Origin: Scytonema sp. UIC 10036
GTDB lineage: Bacteria; Cyanobacteriota; Cyanobacteriia; Cyanobacteriales; Nostocaceae
NCBI RefSeq assembly: GCF_009725235.1
Contig: NZ_WJFC01000006.1
Location: forward strand, 1-64,000
Length of the DNA stretch: 64,000 nucleotides
Direction of reading: 5' to 3'
Each line of letters begins with the position of its first letter. Within the stretch, counting starts at the first letter, position 1. Below are positions 26,306-38,300 of this stretch, in pieces. Both the position numbers and the translations under genes were made by a program. The notes beneath the pieces were generated by a model that was not told the DNA's origin, ran no database searches, and saw only the letters and a program-made list of their open reading frames with translations.

Positions 26306-29300
26306 CGGCAAGACTAACGTCCGTGCAGAGATGCCGTCAATCCTGTCGCGTATCGGATGTGAAAACAATACTCAAAAGCTCCGATGTTATCTAATCGGAG
26401 AGGGAACATTATTACTTTCATGCAGTGAATATCTTATTGAACAAGGGCACGAAATTTGTGGTATCATCTCCGGAAACCCGTTAATTGCTCAATGGGCGGG
26501 GGAGCAAAAAATCGCTCTGACCGATCCAAGCGAGAATTGGATAGAGGCGTTAAAAAAGGCTCCTTTCGATTATTTATTTAGTATCTACAGCTTTTCCTTA
26601 ATCCCCGATGAGGTTTTGTCGTTACCGAGTAGACAATCCGTTAATTTTCACGACTCTTTACTACCTAAGTACGCTGGTTTTCATGCGACCTCATGGGCCA
26701 TTATGAAAGGGGAAAAGCAGCATGGAGTGAGTTGGCATGTGATGACACCAAAGGCGGATGCCGGAGGAATTCTCAAACAACATATCATTGATATTGACAA
26801 AAATGAAACGGCACTTGAAATTAATATGAAGTGCTATCAGGCTGGTATCCGATCCTTCGCGGAACTAATTGATGATTTTGTTCGTGGAACTGTAGATATT
26901 AAGGAGCAAAATCTAGATCGGAGAAGCTATTTTCCCCGCTATAAACGTCCGCCAGACGGGGGTGTTGTTTCATGGAAGACAAACGCAGAGGAAATTCATA
27001 ATTTAGTCCGGGCTTTGGACTTGGGACCTTACCCCAATTCCCTCGGCGTCGCCAAGTTCCTTGTAAAGGAAGAGTTTTTTATTATAAAAGCCTGTTCCCT
27101 CCTTCCGCCAAAGAAGAAGGCGCAGCCCGGAGAAGTTGTCAATATAGGCGATCGCACGATCCAAGTCGCTGCAGAGAATGGGGACATTTTGCTCGAACAA
27201 ATCCTGACAATTGAGGGGGAAACATTATCCATAGGAGATTTCGTCGAACGTGTTGGTCTCCATAAGGGGACTATCCTTACGGAATTAGACACCCGAATTG
27301 CTAAGAAGATAGATGTTTTTCTTAAGAAGATTGCGCCGCATGAAGCTGCTTGGCTAAAACAATGGGAGGATTATCAGCCTTTGAGGCTAAATTGGCGTTC
27401 TCCTGAAAATACACCCATTAATCTTAGCGATCGCACCATCTTTTATGAAACTTTACCCCTAAAAATTCCCCCAAAATTATCGGCTTTTTTCGAGAATCAT
27501 AAATCCGAAAATTATTGTGATTTTTTGGCGGCTGCCTTCTTTTACCACCTTGTTAATATCACCCAACAACCATGTTTTGATATCGGGTATGGAGATCGAG
27601 GGCTGATTGAAACCTTTGATGAATCGATGGGTTTCTTCGCCCCCTATGTGCCCCTCCGGGTAGACATGAAGTTTGGCAAAACCTTTGCGGAATTTCTTTC
27701 CTATTGTCAGAAAACCCTAGAATCGACGAGGCAAAAGCATACTCACGCACGAGATCTTTGGAGCCGATATCCCTCTGTTCAGTCTCAAACAGCCGGAAAA
27801 TCATTGGCTTTCCCTGTTGTTGCGCTACAAATAGACAATCCGGAAGATTATAAACCGGAGGGAGGAGATGTTATTTTTCTTATCGGAAATAAAAAACTCT
27901 CTTGTTATTTAAAGTTCAATTCCAAAGTGTTGGAGCGATCCAAAGCGGAAGAATTTGTTCGGAATTTTGAATCGTTTCTCATGACGCTGGAAATAACCAC
28001 TGGCTCCGGAGACAATGATGTTTCGCTTCTCAACAACGCATCCGAAGAAAGAAGGAACTCGGATAAGGATCGAGTCGAGCAATGGAGGTTTGTTTACGAT
28101 CGAGTCTATGAGGAAGACAGAAAAGACCCAGGACAAGACCCATTCTTTAACATAAAGTGTTGGCAGAATAGTTATACCGGAAATAGGATGTCCAATGACG
28201 AGATGAGAGAATGGGTTGATTCTACGGTTCGAAGAATCAAAGAAGAATGTAAGCCCTCGCGGATATTGGAGATTGGTTGTGGGACAGGGCTTCTTTTGTC
28301 TCGTCTTCTTCCTAACGCTCTCTATTACTATGGAACGGATTTTTCCGAAAATGCCCTCGCCTATATTAAAGAATCCTACAATCAATGCGGGGAAAATATT
28401 AAGCAGTTAGAACTCTCGCACAGGTCGGCTGACGATTTTTCTTCATGGCCGGAACAAAGCTTTGACACCGCGATTTTAAATTCCGTTATTCAATACTTCC
28501 CCAGTCTTGCTTATTTAAAGAAAGTCATAAAAGGGGTGGTGGAAAAACTGGATCCAGGGGGAACCTGTTTTATTGGCGATGTCCGCAATGCCCTTTTATT
28601 GCCAATCTATCATTCTTCTGTCGCTTTATTTAAAGCGTCAAAGGAAACTTCTTTGGAGCAATTGCGGAAACAAGTACGGATGCGCGAAACTCAGGAAGAG
28701 GAACTCTGTGTTGCTCCGGAATTTTTTCTGAAAATCGGTGAGGAGTTCCCCGAAGTTAATAACGTCGAAGTTTTGTTAAAGGAAGGAAACACTTCCAATG
28801 AGTTAACCAAGTTTCGGTATGACGTTATTTTACACCTGGGAGAGAAAAAGACAAGATCGGTTGAGATTCCCTGGCTCGATTGGCGAAAGGAAAACGTAAA
28901 TCGGGAAAGAGTTCAGAAAATCCTGCGTCACGAACGACCACAGTATTTGGGAATTGTCGGTGTTCCCAATCGTCGTGTTTCAAAGGACGTAATGGCGTTG
29001 GATTATATAAAATCGGGGGGAAGCGATGAAACTGTTGAATATCTACGTAGCCTGCTAAAGGAACGGGAGACGATCGGCGAATCCCCCCAAGACTGGCAGC
29101 TTCTTGCTAAAGAAGAAGGTTATGCTGTGGCTATAAGTTGGTTGGGGTGCAATGCTATAGGCGACTTTGACGTAATTTTTAGATTACCTTCGGTAGAAAA
29201 AATCACTCTCGATAATTTCAGCACAGGATCTCAGCGCTTCGCTACTTCAGAGGAAACAACGATGTATTCTGTAGAAAAATATACTATTCCTGTCGCCTAT

Positions 29301-32300
29301 TCCCGAGAAAAAAGGATGGTGGATTTGTTCTTCGAACAAGCTCGAAAAACACCAAATGCTACGGCACTGGTTTACAAGAGCCAGAGGTTGACTTATCAAG
29401 AGTTGGCTGAACAGACTGAGCGGTTGGTGACTTATATACGCAGTCAGGGAGTAAAAGAAGGGGACTTGGTCGGCCTTTTTGTTCAACCTTCGCCGGAAAT
29501 GCTGATATCCTTGCTTGGTGTGATGAAAGCCGGAGCTGCATACTTGCCATTGGACCCCTCTTACCCTCGGGAACGGATCGCTTATATACTTGAGGATGCC
29601 CGAGTACTCTGGGTAATTACTCAAAAAGAAATTGCGGAAAATTTACCCCCAGGCAACAGAAAAACTTTATACGTAGAAGATAGAGACAGAACGGAGCAAA
29701 TCGAGCAGCAGCTCGAACGGGAAGGAGAAAAGGAAGAGAATCCGCTCTGCGATCGCGGAGATTCCCTGGCTTATGTTATTTATACGTCCGGGTCTACCGG
29801 CAAACCAAAAGGAGTTGCTATTGAGCACCATAGTTTGACCAATTTTTTATGCTCAATGGCGGCTGAATTCAATTGCGGGCAGGACGATTATTTGTTGGCG
29901 CTGACTACCTTTTGTTTTGATATCTCGGCGCTGGAGCTATATTTGCCCCTCATTACCGGAGGTTGTGTGGAAGTCCTCCCTAGCGAAGTCACGCGGGATG
30001 GCTTGCTCTTACGAGAAAAAATAGAGAGCAATGACTCCATTACTATCATGCAGGCAACGCCGGCTACTTGGCAGATGTTGCTGGCGGCGGGATGGGAACC
30101 AAAAAAATCACTCAAACTTTTGTGTGGTGGGGAAGCTCTGAGCGAAGAATTAGCGCAGCGGCTATTGAAGAAAGAAATACAACTGTGGAACCTATATGGA
30201 CCTACGGAAACAACGATTTGGTCTACCGTAACCAAGATAAATTCTGGCGATCGAGTCACGATTGGTCGCCCCATCGCAAATACCCAATGTTATATCCTTG
30301 ATGAGAACCAAAATCCCGTTCCTGAGGGGGAATTGGGGGAATTGTATATTGGTGGCGAAGGGGTAGCTAGGGGATACTTGGGACGAACAGAAGAAACCAA
30401 GAAGAAATTTGTGAGCAATCCCTTTACTCCAGAAGGTTTGCCACGCTTGTATCGAACCGGCGATCTAGTAAAACGTTTGCCCGATGGACGGATGATCTAT
30501 GCCGGACGCATCGATTTTCAAGTCAAGTTGAGAGGGTTCCGGATTGAATTAGGGGAGATCGAAAGCGCCCTGAGAAAATTGGAAAATGTAGACGAAGCGG
30601 TGGTCGTGTTGAGGGAAGATGGACTCGATAAGCGACTGGTGGCATTCATTCTTTACAAACAAGGATACCTCTTACCCCATGCAAGGGAATGGGCGGAAGA
30701 ATTAAAAGACTGGTTGCCCCAGTATATGATTCCCTCAACCTTCATTGGTTTGCGAACCTTCCCACAAACGCTGAATCGAAAGATAGATCGGAAATGCTTG
30801 TCTACAGCTCCCCTCAATAAGCTGAAAGAAGATTATGGCCTTCCGGAAAGGTCTTTTAGTCAAATATTGGAACGAGACCTGCGTCAAATGGTTGCCAAGG
30901 TTTTAAAGCTTGACAATACATCCTTGGACGTAAATTTAAATATCGGAGAGTATGGATATAATTCATTACGTTTTACCAGTTTGAGTGTGGAACTGAATAG
31001 AACGTATGGTATTAAAACAAATCCGACGATGTTTTATCAACATTCGTCGCTCAAAAAAATTGCCAAATATCTAGAGGATAATTTTCGAGAAACCCTAACA
31101 GAATATTATCACCAAGAACTGAAAACATTGTCTTCTGACTCAGAACAATCTGGAAAAGAAAAGCAGGTTTTACCATTGTCTCAAGAGTACCGGAAGCCGA
31201 CTCCAAATAAAGCGGACGACGATGCGATCGCAATTGTAGGGATAGGTGGCATTCTACCAGGGGGAAATACATTGGCAGCCTTCTGGGATTCCTTACTCCA
31301 GGGAAAAGATGTTGTCCGAGAATTGCCGCCAGACAGATACGATGGTGATTATTATCGCCAGAAAATGCGAGAAGTTGGGGTAAAACAGGTTTTAGGAGGC
31401 TTTATTGACAATGTCGATAAATTTGATGCTTCTTTCTTTGGATTGTCACCAAGAGAAGCTGAGTTGATGGACCCGCGCCAGCGGCTTTTGTTGCAAACGG
31501 TATGGGAAGCCATTGAAGACTCAGGTCATAAACCTTCGGATTTTGCTGCCAAAGAAGTAGGAGTGTTTATCGGCGCGACTGGCTCAGATTATTGGGAATT
31601 GCAGCAACAACGGAACCAACAAATAGATGGTTACACCCTGTCTGGCTATTCGACTGCGGTGATTGCCAACCGGATTTCTTATTTGTTGAACTTCAAAGGA
31701 CCGAGCTTTGTGGTGGACACTGCGTGTTCGAGCTCCCTGGTTGCAGTCCATCGGGCCATACAGGCGCTCAAGACAAAGTCTTGTGAACTGGCGCTGGCGG
31801 GAGGAGTCAACCTCATGCTCAGCCCCCTGTTTCACATGGCATTGAAGAAAGGAGGTTACTTGAGTGAGGATGGTCGATGTAAAACATTTGACAGTTCGGC
31901 TAACGGATACGTTCGAGGAGAAGGGGTTGGAATTGTTTTACTTCGTCCCCTGAGTCAGGCGCTGGCAGATGGAGACCCGGTGTATGCTGTGATTCGCAGC
32001 TCGGCAGAGAACCACAGTGGTCGTACTAATTCTTTAACCGCGCCAAGTGTAGACTCCCAAAAAGAATTGTTAGTAGCAGCATATGATGAGGCAAACATCG
32101 ATCCTGATACCTTGGGTTATATCGAGGTTCACGGCACAGGCACGAGTTTAGGCGACCCCATAGAAATCAATGCGCTGAAGGAAGCATTTCAAACCATTTA
32201 TAAAAAATGGGGGAAAGAGGGAGCACTTAAGAATCATCACTGTGGTTTAGGAGCGTTAAAAACAAATATTGGACACCTGGAAAGCGCTGCTGGGATTTCT

Positions 32301-35300
32301 AGCTTGCTTAAGGTTGTTTTGGCTATGAAATATGGCTGTCTTCCTAAATCGCTGCATTTTAAGGAACAAAATCCCTATATCGACTTACAGCACAGCCCAT
32401 TTCGTATCATTAAAGACCGTGAAAATTGGCAACGCCTACGAGATGATGCGGGTCGAGAATTGCCCAGACGAGCAGGGTTGAGTTCTTTTGGCTTTGGAGG
32501 AGCAAATGTTCATCTTGTCCTTGAGGAATATGTCTACGAACAGTCCGAAGCCAGAAACTCGAAACCCGTCAGCAATGATTCTCACTCCTACTTGGCGGTG
32601 TTGTCGGCAAAAAATGAGCAGCAACTCAAAGCATATGCCAAAAAATTACGCGACTTCCTCAAGAACCAAACTGAGAACCATCACTTAGACGCGATCGCTT
32701 TCAGAGACATAACATACACATTGCAAGTAGGGCGCGAGTCGATGGAAGAAAAGGTCGCCTGGGTTGTATCGGGAATAGAAGATTTCATCGTTCGGCTTTC
32801 CGCTTATGTTCAAGGGCGACAGGAAGATCTTCTTTGTATTCGGGGAAGATCTGATCCCGGTAAAAGAGTCCCGGCATTGGAGGGACAAGAAGGAGCCACC
32901 TTTATTCAAAGTTTGGCTAAAAACCAATGTTGGCAAGATATAGCCAGCCTATGGGTTATGGGATGCAAAATCAAGTGGGAAGCTTTATATCCTCCAGAAA
33001 ATTATCCGCAACGTTTACATTTACCCACTTATCCCTTTGCAGAAGAGAGCTACTGGTTGCCAGATGTACAGCCGGAAAATATCAAACCAGAAAGTATAAA
33101 ACCGGAAAGTATAAAACCGGAAAATGGCAAAGCAAAGAATATAAACTTGATACGGAACAATCCTGAGTTCCACCCCTTAATTCAACGACAGGTTTCAGCA
33201 AACGGGAGACAGGTTTTTACAAGTCTATTGAGAGCCGACGCTTTTTATTTAAGCGACCATATTGTTGATGGAGAAAAAGTGTTGCCTGGGGTTGCCACCA
33301 TAGAAATGGCACGTGCCGCAGCAGAGATGGCTGAAGGAAAAAAAGTGCGGAAAATCCGACAAATAACTTGGGCACGTCCGATTCGGGTCAACAATTCCAG
33401 TTTGAATGTAGAATTACATTTGCGACGGACTGATAAAGCTGTCACCTTTGAGATTCGTGATGAACAAGGAACGGATAGGAACTCGATTTATACCCAGGGG
33501 AAAGTGGTTTATGAGGAAGAACTTGCAGATTCAAACCACGCTCGAATAATAGATATCGATTCGATTAAACAAGGCTGTTCAAAACATATAACAGGTGAGG
33601 AAATATACGCTCGAATACGCGTTTTCGGTCTCGACTTAGGGAACGGATTTCAACCCCTCAAAGAGCTATTTAGTAGTGACACGGAAGCTTTGTCTTTGCT
33701 CGAATTAACTCCTGCCTTACAAGAGGATGCCAACCAATTCATGCTTCATCCTTCTTTAATGGATGGCGCTTTGCAAACAGTGCTTGGCGGGCCTTGGGGT
33801 TTGACTTCTTCTTCATTACACATTCCTTATACGATTGGTGAGGTTGAAATTTTAGGTCAAGTTGCCCAATCCTGTTATGCATATGCGGTTTCTTCAGACA
33901 AAGGGACAGATGCGAATAACCGGGGGCTTGGGGGTCGCTATGATGCCTATATTCTGGATAAAACGGGCAAGGAACTTGTTAGAATAAAAAATTTCCTGTT
34001 ACGACCTTTTCATCACAAAAATCAGCCGCCAGTGGAAGCGTCCTATGTTCTAGATGACCAAACTTTATTTGACTCGACGCTCAATGATTTGGTTGGGATG
34101 GCTGCTGCTATTTTGAAGATGCCGAAGGAAGCGGTTGTCGCGACAAGAAATATGAGCGATTATGGCTTTGATTCCATCAGTTTTATGGAATTGGTCAATC
34201 CGATTAACGAAACATTTGGTATTGAAATTACCCCCGACCTTTTCTTCGAGCATTCTTCATTGGAAAAACTGGCAAATTATTTGTGTCAGACTTTCCGGAG
34301 CCAATTAATTGAACATTACGAGCTTATTTTGTCAACGGAGGTTACCGCACCCGAGCGTGTAAATAAAAAGACCGATTGGGAGCCAGTTAACCATAAAAGC
34401 ATTGAATTGAAAAACCCGGATGAAGCGATCGCCATCATTGGTATGAGCGGTATATTTGCCGATGCTCGAGATTTGGAATCTTTTTGGGAAGGTCTTATAG
34501 AGGGGAAAGATTGGATTGTTGAAGTCCCTCCAAGCCGCTGGGATTGGAAGACCTATTATGGCGACCCCATGACAGAGGACAATAAGACTAAGTCCAAATG
34601 GGGCGGATTCATGACGGAGGTAGATACTTTTGACGCTTCCTTCTTCGGTATTTCACCACACGAAGCAAGATTGATGGACCCACAACAGAGGTTTTTCTTA
34701 CAGGCTGTATGGAAAACGGTCGAAAATGCTGGGTTGCAGATGTCCGCTTTAGCAGGTACAAAAACTGGGGTTTTTGTGGGTGTGGCAAATACCGATTACG
34801 GCGATTTGCTAAAACAAAATGCTCCTACGGTTGAAGCCCATACATCAACGGGAACTTGTCCTTCTGTTCTGGCTAACCGCATTTCTTATTTGTTCGATTT
34901 ACGCGGACCTAGTCTACCCGTGGACACAGCCTGTTCTAGTTCGTTGGTAGCCGTGAATTATGCTGTTGAAGCTATTCGTAACGGGAGTTGCGATATGGCG
35001 ATCGCCGGAGGAGTCAATATTATCCTCACACCCCACTTCACCCTCTCCTTTAGTAAGTCCGGAATGCTGAGCGAAGATGGCCGCTGCAAAACCTTCGACA
35101 GTAGGGCGGACGGCTATGCTCGCGGAGAGGGGGTTGGGGCGATTTTGTTAAAACCGTTAAAGCAGGCACAAGCAGATGGCGATATCATCCATGCTGTCAT
35201 TCGCAGCACAGCCATAAATCATGGGGGCCATGCCAATTCACTAACCGCGCCCGATCCCAACTCCCAAGCTGAGGTACTGATTGAGGCCTATGAAAAAGCG

Positions 35301-38300
35301 GGTATCGATCCTTTCACCGTAAGTTATATCGAAGCTCATGGCACTGGCACCAGTTTAGGAGATCCAATTGAAATCAATGGTTTGAAAAAGTCATTTGCCC
35401 AATTGCAAAAGCAGTGGGGAACACCAAAGCCGAATGAAGTCTATTGCGGAATTGGTTCTGTGAAGACTCAAATCGGTCATTTGGAAGCAGCAGCAGGCAT
35501 CGCGGGGCTCTTAAAAGTTGTTCTTTCTATAAAACACGGGAAATTACCCGCTATTCTTCATTTCAAAAAACTCAATCCTTACATTAACCTGGAAAACAGC
35601 CCGTTTTATATTGTTGACCGGACAAAAACCTGGGAACCTCTACGCAATGCTGACGGACAGCCAATACTTCGGCGGGCGGGAGTCAGTTCTTTTGGCTTTG
35701 GCGGAGTGAACGCTCACGTCGTTTTGGAAGAGTATCAAGAGAAAAAGCCCTCTGGCGCTCTCACACATCCGTACCGAAATCAAGATTATTTAATCGTGCT
35801 TTCGGCAAAAAGCAAAGAGCGCTTGGGAGAAGTGGTCAACAATCTCTTTAATTATCTGGAAAACAAACTTCACACTCGCCAAAGGGTTGCCATAGCTGAT
35901 GTCGCTTATACACTCCAGGTTGGTAGGGAAGCCATGCAGGAACGATTGGCTTTGGTCGTGTCGAGTATTGAGGATTCGCTCGAAAAATTAGATGCCTGGA
36001 AGAGGGGAGTTTCACCAATAGCTGGAGTCTTCTACGGCAGTGCAAAGCTGTCACAAACAAAACTTGATAGACACTCAGAAAAAGCAACCAACAACACTTT
36101 AGTTCAGCAGGCTGTCCGGCAACAAGCACTGGAAAAGGTGGCTCAACTGTGGATTTCGGGTGGTTGGATTGATTGGAATTTATTGTATTCGGAATCTCCA
36201 AAACGGATTGAACTGCCAACGTATCCCTTTGCCAAAACTCGTTATTGGCTTCCTACCAATCGTCAAGAAGAAAATAAATCTCCGGCTGCCACAATAGACA
36301 CTAAAGCTGTCGAAAACAAGACTTTGGATGGTGAGACGCGCTTTTTGGAGCTGTATCGACCGGAATGGGTGCCACAACCTCTAGGGATTCAACAATTAAA
36401 AGAAACCAAATCTTATCAGGTTACCACAAAAAAAGTACTCGTGGTGACTCCGCCCGGAGGTGTGTGGCTCGAACGCCTGCTGACCAAAGCCCACGCTCAA
36501 GATGAGGTTCTGTCCATAACATCAGAGGACATTCAAAACCCTCAAGGGTGGTTGACCAGTCTCGGTCGTCTTGACGATCTCGATACTATCTATTTCCTCG
36601 GCGGTATACAACACTTTCAAGATGACGATGGTGATAACATAGACCAATTGGAGCGCAGCCAAGAGTTAGGAGTGTTTTCTTTATTCCGGCTGCTTAAGGC
36701 ATTGCACAAGCGGTTACTGGGAGGAGCGGCTCTGTCTTTGAAAGTGATGACTTGTGGTGTTCACTGCATTGTACCCGAGACTAGGGTATATCCCTTCGGA
36801 GCCAGTTTGAATGGGATGAGTATTACTCTTGCTAAAGAATATCCGTTACTTAAGGTCACTTGTTTTGATATCGACCCCGATGCCCTGGATGAACATTATC
36901 CCCAGCAACAAAAAGAATTTCTCATCAAATCGATTTTGGAAGAGTCGGCACACGATCGCGGACAGGAGATAGTGCTGAGGGCAGGGCAACGGTTTGTACA
37001 TGCACTCCACCCACTGGTGCTTCCTCAACCTCCACAAGATCATCTCCGAACAAACGGTGTGTATGTCATTCTGGGCGGAATGGGAGGAATCGGATTAACG
37101 TTAAGTCGATATTTAGCAGAAAACTATCAAGCCCGGTTGATTTTGATAGGCAGGAGCAAGCTGGATGATAAGAAAAAAGACCAGATTGCCGATATTGAAT
37201 CCAGAGGGGGTAGCGTATTTTACGGTCAAGCGGATGCTACGGACTTCGATAGTATGCAACAAGTGATTGTCCGGGCTAAAGCTCGATTCGGCTCGATTCA
37301 TGGGGTTTTCCATTCAGCTCTGGTGTTAGAGGATAAGAGCTTGGCTACTATGGATGAAACTGCTTTCCGTGTTGCCTTAGCTCCTAAGGTCAAAGGAAGT
37401 GTCGTTTTACACCAGGTAGTCAAAGAGGAAGATTTGGATTTTATCATGTTTTTCTCTTCCATTCAGACCTTTATGGGCAACCCAGGACAGAGTAATTATG
37501 GTGCAGCCTGTGCGTTTAAGGATGCCTATGCTCACTATCTGAATGTTACAAAAACCTGCCCGGTTTATATCATTAATTGGGGATATTGGGGAAGTGTCGG
37601 AATAGTAGCCCAAAAATCCTATCAGCAGCGTTTGGCTAAACAGGGCATATATTCCATTGAACCTGAAGAAGGGATGGAAGTTATCCGGCGGATATTTGGT
37701 TCTCCAGCAAATCAAGCGATCGCGATGAAGACTGACGTTGCATTTCAGGAGAGTCTGGGTGTAAACCGCCAATACCAAGTAGAGGTTTTGCCCGAGTCCA
37801 AATCCACCCTGCCTTTAATTGAAACGCTGGCAACAAAAATCAAACAATCTGTCACCCTCGCACCGGAGGTGCTAAGATTCCGAGAAGCTCTCACACAATT
37901 GGAACAGTGGGGCGCAAGATTTCTACTTAAAGTCATGCAAGAGATGGGAGGGCTGGATAAAGAAACGCTGCAGATTTTACCCCAGTATTCTCGTTTATGT
38001 GACTGTATACTAGATATCCTAACTCGAGCGGGTTTTACACAACCCGATCGTCAAGGCAACATTGCTTTCATAGAGAATAAGCAACAGGGCGAATTCTACG
38101 ATGTTGAAAAAGAAAAACAACGATTGTTGTCCACTTATCCCAATCTCAAAGCACATATACGCTTGTTGGAAAAATGTCTGAGCCAATTCCATGAAATTTT
38201 GACAGGAAGGTGTTTGGCAACTGACGTCATGTTTCCCCATTCCTCTGTGGAGTTGGTAGAGGGCATTTATAAAGGAAATCCAATTGCAAATCATTTTAAT

